Counted from the stretch's first letter, positions 1-10,310 are shown. The stretch: DNA of 64,000 nucleotides from Prorocentrum cordatum (GCA_963575745.1 CAUYUJ010016371.1:388524-452523), one strand, 5' to 3'. The notes: generated by a model not told the origin, from the sequence alone. Made by a program: numbers and translations.

Positions 1-1226
1 CGTCTGAAGAGGAGGATGAGGAGGACGAGAAGGGTGATAAGAACGAGGAGGAAAAAGACAACGGCAAGGAGGAGGAGAGGACAGCCCTATACCAGAAGAG
101 TGTCACGTTCATCGTCGAAGTCTTGGAGCACGCCAGCGGCCAACGTGGTGCACCCGGCGAGCTGGGGGGCGGGAGAAGGACGGAGGCGCTGCCGTGGGAA
201 AGCTCCCTAAACGCTGGAGGAGGGCGAGGGAGGGCAACACTCGGGGAAACGTGAGACTCTGGTACGGGGGACTCGGATTGGCCTGACGGTGGCCATCATG
301 TAAATGCCGAGACCCAATCTGAAATGTGACGCGGGATCCCGCTACACACATCCCACGACAACAAAACCGTCAAAATCCTGGACGCGCTCGTCATAAAACT
401 TCGGCTAACCCGAGATCTGGCTCACTCGAATCTTACGTCCCCCGAAACAAATGGGGGGCTGCCCAAAGCTGGAAATCTGTCGAGAGCCGACTGAAACGCT
501 CGACATACTGAGTCCCCGAAGCTTCGCTCGGCCGTCGGTTTCAGACAAATCCTGACCCCTTTACGCAGGGAGCAACGACTAAGACCCCCCCCCCCGGGCC
601 ACCAAAGGCGACACCAACACACCACCGCACCCGCGGGGAAATGGAGGGGGAAGGAGAGGCGCAAAGAAGGAACAGCGGGAGGAGGAGGAGGAGGAGGAGG
701 AGGAGACGGAGGGGTCTGACACCCGCCGATCTGAACTTTCCAATCCGCGGTCCCAGACGCCCAACAGGATGGTTGTGATTACGATGCGTTTTAGAACAAT
801 GGCAAACAGGGGCCCCTAGAGGTCAAACGGCAACGAATGGCGCATACACGCACGTTACACATGCACTACCGCACACCCGTGAATCTCTATCACGGGCTAG
901 CCGGCAGACCGCGCAGTGCCGCTGATCTCAGTAAGCCTCCAGGGGCAGTAAAAAGAGTATTCCCATGTTGGGATTGTCCAAGTCAAAAGCAGCCAGGACT
1001 CAGTCCCCCACTTCCCCGATGGGATAGCATTCGTCCTGGCCCTCGCCAGTTGCTTCTTGACCATCTTTACAATAGATTTAGGGTCTGGGTCTACGCCATA
1101 ACAACTTGCACTGACGACTTTAACAGGGAAGCGTGTAGGCATATTCTTCGTCAGGCAACCAGCATCCATAATTTGAGGGAGTTTCTGTGGAACTCACGTC
1201 ATCCTCACCCCCGGCGCGAAGAGCAC
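1..1226. other. Left flank without a supported gene
   Basis: Apart from the dispersed repeat blocks and a GGA tract, only short ORFs without recognisable motifs are present. The sequence just before the satellite (about 1200-1226) has no clear boundary signal. Confidence 0.5.
598..870 (+). repeat. Dispersed repeat, copy 1 (two blocks)
   Basis: Two blocks recur at 36197-36552. The block at about 598-690 (CACCACCGCACCCGCGG followed by a purine-rich stretch) resembles 36474-36552. The block at about 771-870 (GATGCGTTTT, GGTCAAACGGCA, ACGTTACACATGCACTA) resembles 36197-36290. The order of the blocks is reversed between the copies. A short GGA tract (678-706) lies between them here. No coding potential is evident; this is probably a dispersed non-autonomous repeat. 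Confidence 0.6.
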
Positions 1227-1747
1227 GAGCCCAGAGCGGCCTCCGGCACCGTTTCCGGACGGATCCGCTGGATCCGCTGGATCCGGTGACGAATCCCAAA
1301 CCGGCGCCCTCGCCTGAGACATCCTCACAAAACGGGCCCCGGGGGGGATGCCCAGAGGAGCCCAGAGCGGCCTCCGGCACCGTTTCCGGACGGATCCGCT
1401 GGATCCGCTGGATCCGGTGACGAATCCCAAACCGGCGCCCTCGCCTGAGACATCCTCACAAAACGGGCCCCGGGGGGGATGCCCAGAGGAGCCCAGAGCG
1501 GCCTCCGGCACCGTTTCCGGACGGATCCGCTGGATCCGCTGGATCCGGTGACGAATCCCAAACCGGCGCCCTCGCCTGAGACATCCTCACAAAACGGGCC
1601 CCGGGGGGGATGCCCAGAGGAGCCCAGAGCGGCCTCCGGCACCGTTTCCGGACGGATCCGCTGGATCCGCTGGATCCGGTGACGAATCCCAAACCGGCGC
1701 CCTCGCCTGAGACATCCTCACAAAACGGGCCCCGGGGGGGATGCCCA
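1227..1747 (+). repeat. 131-bp satellite array, left part
   Basis: Four head-to-tail units with the CCCAGAGCGG landmark at 1230, 1361, 1492 and 1623, an exact 131-bp period. Each unit carries consecutive GGATCCGCT triplications and a GGGCCCCGGGGGGG tract. The units are almost identical, so the array is young or homogenised. The fourth unit breaks off at 1747 after ATGCCCA, where element E1 begins; the array resumes in phase at 15885. Confidence 0.97.
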
Positions 1748-1875
1748 CTGTGGTGAACTTGGGTGGTTGTAAGATTTAGCAGACTTAGCAAGTTGGTTTC
1801 GGAACTTACAAGTTGCGCTAACTGAGCGCAAGTAGTTGCAAGTACTTGCATGTTGACGTGCAGCCACTGCATTTT
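1748..1875 (+). repeat. E1 left terminal and subterminal repeat
   Basis: The terminus CTGTGGTGAAC is followed by GGTTGTAAG and several short repeats (AACTTACAAGTTG, AGTAGTTGCAAG, TACTTGCA). These resemble the CTTACAAC repeats at the other end in inverse orientation. Clustered subterminal motifs are typical transposase-binding regions in CACTA-type elements; that role is inferred. Confidence 0.75.
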
Positions 1876-2128
1876 TAGCTCCCGAATTGTTGTTTTTCTA
1901 TAAGCGATGCGCAAGGCGAGCGACACCTGCATTGGAAAGCAATGTTTTTTTTGCGCTGCTGCGCATAAGCAAGCAGGTAGCAGCTCACGCGATGTCTCAC
2001 CACTTGAACATGGGAGGCACTATCGCGATTGATCCGCCTCCATGGCGCCTGCATGCCTTGCAAGTCTTCGAACCTTTCTAACCAACCACAACGGACGTCC
2101 CGCATCGCAAATGTCCACCATGCATTTT

Positions 2129-4342
2129 TCACAATTGCACGTGTGCAAAGCGGACAGTTGCTTGCAGACGGCACGCCCGTATAGTGGTGGTGATGGTTCG
2201 GAAACTTGGCAAACGCCCCGCCATGGCAGTGATGATGTCGGTCGTGTGCACCAGCTGCAAGTCGTCGTCGGTCGGGTGCACGGTCAGCACGCCGAGCCGA
2301 TCATCGTAGCAAGGGGTGTCCCAGATTGAAACCAGCGATACCATCGTTCCGTTTACAGCAGCGTGAAACCAAACCTCCCCACACGCCTTGCCACCATTGG
2401 CAACGGAGAGCAGCACGATGTCGCGGGATTGGCATGTCGACAACGTCGACACCCGAGCCGAAAGAGCCGTGGTCGTGCTGTCCCTGGGGAGGCGCTGGCC
2501 GAGCTTCTCCTCCAGGAAGGCGTGCATCTTCTTAGGTGCCGCCCTGGGACACACCAAGTGCGGCGAGAAGTCGAACACGTTGGTGCTGCGCAAATTTGCC
2601 AACTGCAGGCATGTGACCTCGGACAGCACACTCCTCTCAGAAGCTGCCAGCTGGCGCATATCATTGCAGAACCGCTTGGGCACTCTGTGCTTTCTCTCGT
2701 GCACAAAACACGACATGAGGCATCCGAGCTTGATCAGGTGCCTTGGGAAATGGACCAGCCAGTGAAACTTCGGTGTCATGTATTCCTGCCACCCTGCTGC
2801 TTCACAAGCATCCAGAAACGCGTTCGTCCTGTTCCTGAGAGCGTCAGCAGACGCACGGGATGATGCTGCAGCTTCGATGCACCACACCAAATCACACAAA
2901 CGAACAAAAGCGGTGCACTCCGCGCGTGCTACCCCTGCAAGCAATATAACCGTCATCACATACGTATACATCATTGGCAGCAAAGTCAATGCCTCACTCG
3001 CCTGGCACTTAAACGCTTTCGCCTTGCCGTTGGAAGTATCGCGGCCCTTCTGAAAAAGCTTAGCCAAGTTATCAGCGCTGCCGTGCGCGATGGGCAGTGA
3101 CCACATCTTGATGTATTCCTCGAAACGTGAGTATACGTTGGACAAGCCATTATTCTTACAACCTGCAAGAAAGAGATGCGTCGAAATGTTAAAAACACCT
3201 CGAATAAAGAATGCGTGCATCCAGTCGTGGCAATACTGGTCAACAGGTAAGATAATGCGATCCAGCTGTGGATCGAGCAGCATGTTCTGCTCATTATGGT
3301 TGAAACCGAACGCTTGCCCGCGGATCCTGGGGCCACACTCGTCATCCTCGCATTCCCCTTCCAATCCCCCTCCCCTTCATCATGTTCCCACCCTTCATCA
3401 TCCTATAGGTCATTCTCCCTCCTTTGAGTTTGCAGGCCCCCCGCAGGTCTTGAAATTGGCGTTGGTGTCCGTCGCGTGGAATGCAGCCAGCCGCCGCACG
3501 CTCCCCCTGATGTCATCATTCGTCGCAAAATCGATGTCACCCTCACGCATGACGTCTGCTCTCAGCAGGGTCACCCCATCTTCGTCGACCAGGGAGCTGT
3601 CCATCGCAATTACATTGCGGCAAAGCATGCAGCACTTGGTACCTGCATCTCCTTTAATCAGCCAAACCAACTTCTGGGCACCGCCGTCCTGGAGAACCAT
3701 CCCAAGTTTGCAATGTAACCTGACTCCAGGCTCCAATGAAACGCCCGTTGTGTGCAGTGAGCAATCCGACCTACAAAACATGTCTTTTATAAGCATTTTG
3801 AATGCCTGTGCGACGCCTGCATCTATATCGGATACACGTTTTGACCTCAGGGCACCTACGCAAAACCACGCATCCTCTTGCGACATCACTTCTGGCCCCA
3901 GTTCTAGAAACGATACGTAGAACATCCACATCTTCCTTGAGTTGTCTGGGGATAGTTGGTTGCCTGGTGCTACCTCGTCAGAATAAAATATCAACGACCA
4001 CGGTCGCTCGAAAGAGCACGGCCTCGCCGCCAAAGTCTTTTGAATGAGGGCCCGCCAGTTGCTACATTGGTTGCACGCCACGTACAATATTGCAGGGAGA
4101 TTGGCAACAGGAAACTTAATCTCTGAATCTTTGGCAGAGCAAGTGATCTCACGGAACAAGGTACCATAAGGAGTCGACTGGTTTATGACCGAAGCTCTAG
4201 CATCACGGATATCCTTCCGTGATGCTGAGAAGGGTTCCCACGTGACCTCGTCCAAGATTGCAGCCAGTGCAGCAGCAGATACATGCGGACATTTCCGCCT
4301 CAAGGATTCTATCTTCTGGTACTTGTCAGGTTTGGGCACCAT
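2129..4342 (-). CDS. E1 DDE-like transposase, two ORF segments
   Basis: The first segment (4342-3410) has Y-S-D-E at residues 120-123, then a cysteine cluster (CCMLC, 237-241). The second (3364-2129) has DWMH at residues 47-50, PKFHWLVH near 198-205 and HERKH at 222-226. The order D, D-x-M-H, H-x3-H ... E resembles the DDE core of CACTA/Plavaka-type transposases; assignment of D122, D47 and E223 as the triad is inference. The 45-bp gap between segments, with a frame change, is either a short intron or a lesion: it falls in a poorly conserved linker, and the E2 homologue is open there. The homologue in E2 (23755-26054) aligns throughout, including a C-terminal beta-rich part. It is the last gene of the element, about 380 bp from the terminus. 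Confidence 0.8.
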
Positions 4343-5300
4343 GAGCAGCGCGACCGCGAGCCCGCCCTCGAGCTATATACGGCAACTGCGCGCATGGGGG
4401 TTGGCGCGCCGATGGCGCATAGAAGCGCATGCGTTCGCATAGGAAATATGGGGGGGGCTGAAACAGATGCGACTCATCATTTGAAAAGAATGCTTGCACC
4501 ACGGGCGCAGTCACCGTTGCAGACACCTGCACGCACCACTTCACCGAGCACATCAAGGATTGCATGGCAACAGCGTGCGCATGGCATGCGCAATCACCTG
4601 CGCCTCTGAACGCATGTCCTGCAATCGGGCGCGCGTGCTTGCACGCATCTGTGAATGCAGAGATCCTGCAGTTGCAGCTGAGTGCGCTCATGCAATCAAA
4701 ACTGCAATCAATATTGCAGAGGGCACATGTGTGCTGCCTGAATTGCACATGCAGTCATAACTGCATCGGCTGTTCGTGCGCCCGCCCCTCCCCAAACTCA
4801 CCTCGCCCATGCTTCCCCACATGTGCCCCACTGCCCCATGCACCCCCCCCTTCACCCTTTCCCTCCACCCCCCCCCCCCATGCGTCCCCCCGTCTGAGAA
4901 CGGACCCCTCCGCCGATCACATCCCCTGAGCGCGTGACCATGGTATACCGCGATGTGCAATCACACAAACAACATTGCAGCCACAGCTGCAAGCCCGAAG
5001 GCCGCGCCACGCGCGCGATTGCAGGGGGTGCTGCAGCGATGGGCGGAACGTGCGCTGCATGCGCAAATGCCGACACGTAAACGCGCGGAGAGACGCGCCC
5101 AAGTGCGCAGGCAAGGGAAATGGCATGCGATACATTGTTTTCTCATATGTACGCTAGCGGCGATCGGTTCGCAAAGCTCCGAAAGAACAAGATGCGAGCA
5201 ATGACGCACAACCCATACTCTGTACTCATATAGTGCATTTATAGAGACCCGTCAGCTCACGCATCCAATCAGAGCTGATGCCCGACATATCTGACATAGA
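4343..5300. other. E1 intergenic region, TGCA-rich
   Basis: No convincing gene. The sequence is unusually rich in TGCA and GCATGCG words, with a C-tract at about 4846-4890. It separates the transposase from gene B, both on the minus strand, so it may hold the transposase promoter or 5' leader; nothing specific is recognisable. Confidence 0.5.
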
Positions 5301-6848
5301 TCAGGCGTTCTTCTTGCTCCTCCACATCTCGCTTGCCGACCTGTATGCATCCTTTGCATAGTCGAGCGCCTGCTTCTCGGTACGGCCGTTTGCCTTGGCC
5401 CACTTGAGCGCCCGCCCGCACCACCTGGAAGCGACCGCATTCTGCGTGCACTGGCCGTCACACGGTTCAAAAACGATCTTGAAGACACCGCCCTTGGGCG
5501 CCCACGACGCTGCAGCGGGCTTCTTCAGGGCGGGCGCAACACCCGTTGCAGCAGCGGGCCTCTTCTTGGCCGCCGCTGGCTTCTTTGCAACATCCGTTGC
5601 AGCAGCGGGCCTCTCCTTGGCTTTGCGTTTGCCCTTCGTCACCAAAGCGTCGAACGCCTGCTTCTCGTGCGCCTCCTGCGCGACGCGATCCGCAGCCAAC
5701 GCTGCGCCAGCAGCAGTGGGCGCTGCGTCGCCCGCCGCAGGAGCTGCGTCACCATCAGCAGGAGCTGCTTCACCGTCGCCGAGTGGAAGTGCTGTGACCT
5801 TGGGCTCTGCAGCCCGAGCTGCATCTGCGGCTGGGGCCGCGCCTGCAATGATGCTCTTGCCTGGCTTGAACGACGCGGCTGGCAGGTGAGCAGAGCCAGC
5901 GCCCGATTGCCCTGCAGTGTACAAACCATGGATCTGAGCGGCCAGTTTATTCAAGTCAGAGCTGCCGTCCCAGCTCGAGTGCCGACCACCGTGCCGATCC
6001 TGCTGAAGCGGGGTAAAGTCAGACGACTGCCAACAGCCAGCCCGCTCTTTCTTGAGCAATATGTTGCTGTCGCGCAGCGGGATGTGCTTGCCTAGGAAGG
6101 TGTACAAGTCGATGACCTTCTCGACGGGCGGGTCGTCATCATCATAAGCAGCCGTGCGCAAGGATGCGGGCAAATCCGCAGGACGCTCGGGATACGTCGT
6201 GAGTGCCGACTTTGTGAATGGGGCCGATGTGTTTTTCATGTGGCCCACCAAATCGCGAAAGCTGTTGTAGATGCTCTGGTAGCTAGGCCAAGACTTGGTG
6301 TTCCCATGCTCGCACCAAATCAATACTACCATTGCCCATTTCAAGCACTTATCGTGCGCTGGCTGTAAGATTCCCAAACGATGCAACCGTGTTGCAAGGA
6401 TGGCCATTTTCTTGGTCTCCGACGCTCTGTAGTCCTCCAGGACCATCCAATCCTTGCCCGTCAGGTAGTTGTATATGTGGGACAGCGTCTGATCCCCAGC
6501 ATCGCTGATGCTACTTGGGACCGCTGCAGCGACGTTGGCGACCTTGATATCGACTGCCGCCAGCACTGCACGCTTCACGGAGGCTACCGTGCACTTCTTT
6601 TCAATCAACTCGGTGAGGACGATGGCATCTGGCGCTGAAAGCGCTGTGAGTGACTGTATGCGAGTGCACAGGGATGCAGACAAGTTTTTCTGCAGCTCCT
6701 CGCTGTCGGGGCGCTTCGCCAACAAGTCCGAAAAGTCAGAAACGTCGCGCGCTATGTCCTCGATACTGACCATGTCGGACTGCGCGCGGTGCACACTGAA
6801 CCCCTGCAGCACCTGCAGCCCCTCGAGGCTTGATCCGAACACGGCCAT
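5301..6848 (-). CDS. E1 gene B: conserved accessory protein shared with E2
   Basis: A 515-residue ORF. Residues about 35-215 form an alpha-helical domain that aligns with the first exon of the E2 gene at 17627 (shared pattern around TGKDW / TTDDW and the following helices). An acidic DDDDPP segment follows near 240. Residues about 340-455 are low-complexity Ala/Pro/Lys with RPAAA and KKPAAA repeats. The C-terminal 60 residues are a compact basic segment with two Cys. The Lys/Ala tails suggest binding to nucleic acid or chromatin. No known family is recognised. Its presence upstream of the transposase in both elements suggests a role in transposition, analogous to the second protein (TnpA) of En/Spm; that is inference. 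Confidence 0.75.
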   Translation of the reverse strand: MAVFGSSLEGLQVLQGFSVHRAQSDMVSIEDIARDVSDFSDLLAKRPDSEELQKNLSASLCTRIQSLTALSAPDAIVLTELIEKKCTVASVKRAVLAAVDIKVANVAAAVPSSISDAGDQTLSHIYNYLTGKDWMVLEDYRASETKKMAILATRLHRLGILQPAHDKCLKWAMVVLIWCEHGNTKSWPSYQSIYNSFRDLVGHMKNTSAPFTKSALTTYPERPADLPASLRTAAYDDDDPPVEKVIDLYTFLGKHIPLRDSNILLKKERAGCWQSSDFTPLQQDRHGGRHSSWDGSSDLNKLAAQIHGLYTAGQSGAGSAHLPAASFKPGKSIIAGAAPAADAARAAEPKVTALPLGDGEAAPADGDAAPAAGDAAPTAAGAALAADRVAQEAHEKQAFDALVTKGKRKAKERPAAATDVAKKPAAAKKRPAAATGVAPALKKPAAASWAPKGGVFKIVFEPCDGQCTQNAVASRWCGRALKWAKANGRTEKQALDYAKDAYRSASEMWRSKKNA

Positions 6849-7189
6849 GGAATGCCGATCGCACTTGACAAAGGGAAAACATGAATGACTACATGGAGCG
6901 TCACAACTTGCGCAGGGCGCATCGCATGCGTGACAAAGTGAAAATGGTAATGCGTATATGGGAAAACATCATGATGTCGGTTTAAGGCATCAATCTCATG
7001 TGCGTGCCAAGCCGATTGGCTGCATGGATGCGTTTCCGTTCGGGGGGCTTGCGGGTCAGACTCGCAGCTGAACCTGGTGGCGGTGGAAGGCAACATTTGT
7101 CTAACGCAGAAGCGCGCGGCTGGAACTCCGCGCTCGCTTGGCAAGATCACTCGGCAAGATCCGTCTCATCGATCCTCCTCCGCATTATC

Positions 7190-7320
7190 CTCCTCATCCC
7201 CCTCCTCCTCCTCCCCCTCCCCCACCCTCCTCACCCCCCTTCCCCCCCGCCCTGGCCGTGCTGCTTCTCTTCCTGGTCCTCCTCTCCCTCCTCCTCCTCC
7301 TCCTCCCCCTCCTCCTCTGA
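7190..7320 (+). repeat. CCT-rich microsatellite
   Basis: Imperfect CCT/CCC tract immediately before MITE copy 1. ORFs through it are low-complexity Pro/Ser/Leu. Confidence 0.85.
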
Positions 7321-7490
7321 CTACCTACCAGACCACCCCACCCCAACCCGAAGACCCGAATTTCGGGTTGGGGGGGGGGGGTAAGGGTTCCACATGTTTT
7401 TTTCGATGTTCCCAGCCCCCCCAACTGGAAATGGAGGGCAAATTGAGGCCTTCGGGTTGGGTTGGGGTGGTTTGGTGGGTGGTGATCCTC
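7316..7490 (+). mobile_element. MITE copy 1 within E1
   Basis: A 175-bp segment with long inverted ends: CTACCTACCAGACCACCCC on the left and GGGTTGGGTTGGGGTGG followed by TTTGGTGGGT on the right. The interior has a GGGTTCCACATGTTTT segment and AACTGGAAAT. A second copy lies at 8905-9085. No ORF, so it is a non-autonomous element. TSDs are not clear because flanking bases are shared between the copies. Confidence 0.8.
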
Positions 7491-7579
7491 ATCATCATCA
7501 TCATCCTCCTAGAAAGACGGCGCTCCGCCTGGTGCGGAACGCGCCCACCTCATGCACAGCGCGATGACCTTCCCGTGCG

Positions 7580-7690
7580 CCACGCACAGGCACGACGTGC
7601 TCGCGAGGTCGGCACAGGCACGACGTGCTCACGAGGTCCACCTGGCTGCACAGGCACGACGTGCTCACGAGGTCCACCTGGCTGCTCACG
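7580..7690 (+). repeat. Minisatellite around GGCACGACGTGCTC
   Basis: Three to four copies of GGCACGACGTGCTC(A/G)CGAGGTC at about 7588, 7616 and 7652; the core GCACGACGTGC is an interrupted palindrome. The following GACCTCTGGGATATC is also repeated (about 7706 and 7753), giving two DIPEV repeats at the end of the adjacent minus-strand ORF. Confidence 0.75.
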
Positions 7691-8060
7691 AGGCCGGCGC
7701 AGTCGTGACCTCTGGGATATCAGGTGAAGGCGACGAGGTCGGCGCAGTCATGACCTCTGGGATATCTTGAAGGCGCTGCAGCCGACCGAGCGACGTCGGC
7801 TTCGACTGCGTGGCGCATGAGCGCGAGCCAGTCCACAGGCGCCGCACGTCGACGAAGACCTGCTTCGCGTACTTGTTCTGCTCCGACTTGTTGGCCACAC
7901 CCTCGACGAAGCGCTTGAGGCCGAGGGCCATCTCCTTCCACTCGTTGCGACTCTTCGTGAGGTCGCGGATATTGGCCTTCATCTGCTCCTTCTCGCTCGG
8001 CCGCAGCGCCCGCGGCACATGCGGCGGCGCCGCCGCGTCAGCCCGCACCTTCGGCGCCAT
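7686..8060 (-). CDS. E1 small basic protein
   Basis: A 124-residue ORF starting MAPKVRADAAAPP. Residues about 20-75 are predicted helical and Lys/Arg-rich (SEKEQMKANIRDLTKSR then a KYAKQVF segment). The tail has two short repeats containing DIPEV that come from a local DNA duplication. It lies between the transposase/gene B pair and the other E1 genes on the same strand. No family is recognised. It could be an exon of a longer gene with the ORF at 9169-9838. Confidence 0.4.
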   Translation of the reverse strand: MAPKVRADAAAPPHVPRALRPSEKEQMKANIRDLTKSRNEWKEMALGLKRFVEGVANKSEQNKYAKQVFVDVRRLWTGSRSCATQSKPTSLGRLQRLQDIPEVMTAPTSSPSPDIPEVTTAPAS

Positions 8061-8184
8061 CGCGAAGGAGGCGCGAGGAGCTCAAGCGAGCGCGAGAAGG
8101 CGCGATGAGTGCGCGCTAACACTTTGAGCAAACCAGCTACACTACATCCCCACATGCCCCTCCCCATCCCCACCCCGCGGGCGC

Positions 8185-8300
8185 GAATGCAGTAGACTGC
8201 AGCCCTTGCCGTCGGGCGCGAATGCAGTAGGCTGCAGCCATTGCCGTCGAATGCAGTAGACTGCAGACATTGCCGTCGGGCGCGAACGCAGTGGACTGCA
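8185..8300 (+). repeat. Four-copy array of GCAGTNNNCTGC
   Basis: Near-palindromic 12-mers GCAGTAGACTGC, GCAGTAGGCTGC, GCAGTAGACTGC and GCAGTGGACTGC start at 8189, 8224, 8253 and 8288 (spacing 35, 29, 35). They are separated by CAGCC-TTGCCGTCGGGCGCGAA. Probably binding sites or a decayed minisatellite upstream of the small basic gene. Confidence 0.75.
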
Positions 8301-8671
8301 GCCCTCGGGCGGTCAGAGGGAAGCAATGGGCAGCAACATGATGCACAATCTCAGGAACATCTGGCGAATCGGAGAGCAGCGGGAGGCGATGCAACACGCG
8401 GTGTAACGAGAATGAGGACTGCATCGGAGGGCGATGCAGTCTGTGGCGGAGGGAGTGAGGGCGGCTGGGGACAAGACGCACGAGGGGAGGGAGATGTGGT
8501 TCACAGATCCACGAGCGGTCAATCATCCCGCTGGGATCGCGCGCGGCCTCATATCGGCCACGCGAATGTCTGGCAGCCGCGCAGGCGGCAGCGCGTCATG
8601 GCGCCTGCCCTAGAGCCTGCGCTCAGCCAAATCAATCTCTTATGCTCTGCACGAGCCTGGACGCATAACAA

Positions 8672-8866
8672 CACTTGAAAGTGTGAATACACTTTGAAGT
8701 GCGGAGGCGACGTCACTTCAAAGTGCGATCACACTTCGAAGCGCATAACCTGTTACTTCAAAGTGCGAATACAAATTGAAGTGAGGTGTCATCGCGCTTC
8801 AAAGTGTGATCACACTTCCAAGTGAGGCCGACTACGCACTTCACAATGTGATAACACTTCGAAGTG
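8672..8866 (+). promoter_or_regulatory. Phased array of ten palindromes CACTTNNAAGTG
   Basis: Ten copies of a 12-bp palindrome (some degenerate) start at 8672, 8690, 8714, 8732, 8754, 8772, 8795, 8813, 8837 and 8855. The spacing alternates 18 bp with 22-24 bp, so they form five pairs repeating every 40-42 bp. Within a pair the linker is itself palindromic in the best copies (GTGTGATCACAC), making each unit one 30-bp palindrome. Such symmetry suggests cooperative binding of a dimeric protein. It lies inside E1 between minus-strand genes, about 300 bp downstream of the gene ending at 9169 and 600 bp upstream of the start at 8060. Function is inferred. Confidence 0.75.
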
Positions 8867-8904
8867 ACGTGGGCGCAGTCGCCGTGGTTCACCCACGGCC
8901 ATTG

Positions 8905-9085
8905 TCATGACTACCTACCATACCACCCCAACCCAACCCGAAGACCCGAGTTTGACCCGAATTGCGGGTTGGGGGGTACGGATACCATGTGTTTTTCAAC
9001 GTTCCCCGACCCTCCCCCACTGGAAATCAAGGATAAATTTGGGCCTTCGGGTTGGGTTGGGGTGGTTTGGTGGGTGTTGATGTCA
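8905..9085 (+). mobile_element. MITE copy 2 within E1
   Basis: The same 35-40-bp inverted ends as copy 1 (CTACCTACCATACCACCCC and GGTTGGGGTGGTTTGGTGGG) and the same interior words (ACCATGTGTTTTTC, ACTGGAAATCAAGG). It is about 80 percent similar to 7316-7490 by eye and in the same orientation. It abuts the palindrome array. Confidence 0.8.
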
Positions 9086-9168
9086 GCTGCGACGCCGACG
9101 TGCCTCATAGCAGCGCCCCCATCACCTCATAGATGAACGAGAGCGCCTCGTAGACGCCCGCCAGCTTC

Positions 9169-9838
9169 TCAAAGTGGAAACCTGCCCGACTTGGGCTTGT
9201 CCTTGCCCTTGCCCTTGCCCTGGCCCTTCGAGTCGAAGCGCTCGCGGGCCTCGGCCAAGATGCGCTCGACCGTGTCGTAGTCGGCACTCTTGTAGGCCTC
9301 GATGGCCTTCTCGCCCTGGTCGGCGAACCAACCGCTGCCCTTCTGGATCTCGCCAGTGGCCATGGCCGCGATCACCGCGTCCCACCCTGCCCAGTCCTCG
9401 GCGGCGTACTTGTCCGCCAAGCGCATGAGCCTCGCCGACCAGCCGCCGCGCACCTGCTCGCCGCCGACGGCGCCCTTGTTGTAGCGGTGGTCCATCGGCG
9501 TGGGCGCCGCGGGCGGCGGCGGGAGCGGCGGCGCGAGCACCGAGGGCGGTGGCGTCGATGGCGGCTTCGGCTGCTTCTTCGCAGCAGGCCACGCCCTGAT
9601 GATGCCGCCCCCTGCCGCCGCCGCTGCATCAGGCGCAGCCGCAGGCGCAAGCGATGCCGCAGCTGCGGCCTGCTCGTCGAGCATCTTCTCGAGAAACTCG
9701 GCGTAGTGCACGACCTCGAGGAAGTGCAGCGGCTCATCCGTGAGGCCCTCGGGCGACTCCTCCTCCTCCTCATCATCATCCCCTTCATCGCCCTCCTCCT
9801 CATCCTCCTCCTCGTCCTCCTTCCCTTACAGCTCCCCA
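9169..9838 (-). CDS. E1 acidic/Ala-Pro-rich protein with QGKGKGK tail
   Basis: The open frame reaches from about 9838, just after a possible splice acceptor (TGTAAG on the minus strand), to 9169. It begins with an acidic run of Asp/Glu (about 25 residues), so the CCT/CAT-rich DNA at 9755-9830 is coding here. Then come HYAEFLEKMLDEQ, an Ala/Pro-rich linker, and a helical domain with WAGWDAVIAAMATGEIQ and KAIEAYKSADYDTVERIL. It ends in a GKGKGKDKPKSG tail. No family is recognised. A first exon upstream, beyond the fold-back element, is likely. Confidence 0.5.
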
Positions 9839-9947
9839 TCCCTTCTTTGGCCGCCCGAGATTCGGTTTGGCGGCTCCCCCCCCCCCTCTTCGGTTTGACG
9901 GTTGCCCCCCCCCCCGCCCCTCTTTGTCGCCAGCCCTCCGCCGAGCC

Positions 9948-10163
9948 AGCGTGCGTTTGTGATCCCACTGCCCCCTTTTCCCGCGGGCGGAAGGCCGTCG
10001 CGCGTGGAAAAACACACCGAACGCGCCAGAACGCGATCTCACAAAATACGAAAAACAACGTGTTGTTTGCATGGCCCGTTTTGGTCGGTAATGGTATGTT
10101 TTTCCACGCGCGACGGCCTCCCGCCCGTGGGAAAGGGGGCAGCGGGGTCACAAACGCATCTGC
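9948..10163 (+). mobile_element. Fold-back element (66-bp arms)
   Basis: Arms at about 9949-10017 and 10096-10163 are inverted copies: GCGTTTGTGATCCCACTGCC leading to GCGCGTGGAAAAACACACC, and TTTTTCCACGCGCGACGGCC leading to GGGTCACAAACGCA. They differ by a few substitutions. The loop (about 78 bp) has no ORF. It lies between minus-strand E1 genes, probably in an intron or spacer. Confidence 0.8.
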
Positions 10164-10194
10164 CCTGAAGCAGGAAGGGGAGAGGAGGGAGGAA

Positions 10195-10310
10195 AGACAA
10201 GGGCATGAGGAGGGAGGAGGAAGCTGGACGAGGCTGAAGGAAAAAAGATGAAGAGGGGAGGCATGAGAAAGAGGAGGAGGAGGAGGAGGCGGAGGAGTAG
10301 GAGGGGGGGC
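10195..10310 (+). repeat. GGA-rich microsatellite
   Basis: Purine tract (GGAGGA, GAGGAGGCGG) between E1 genes; no coding signal. Confidence 0.8.

Noticed and set aside
1200-1226. GGCGCGAAG at 1212 as the end of a third satellite-targeting element
   Set aside because: It resembles the E2 right end, but no CA duplication, matching left end or subterminal array is present.
1187-1682. 67-105-residue ORFs on both strands of the satellite
   Set aside because: They are translations of the 131-bp repeat, recur with every unit and end at array edges; 131 is not a multiple of three.
7320-9085. AACCCAACCC runs as interstitial telomere repeats
   Set aside because: They are the inverted ends of the MITE, not tandem arrays.
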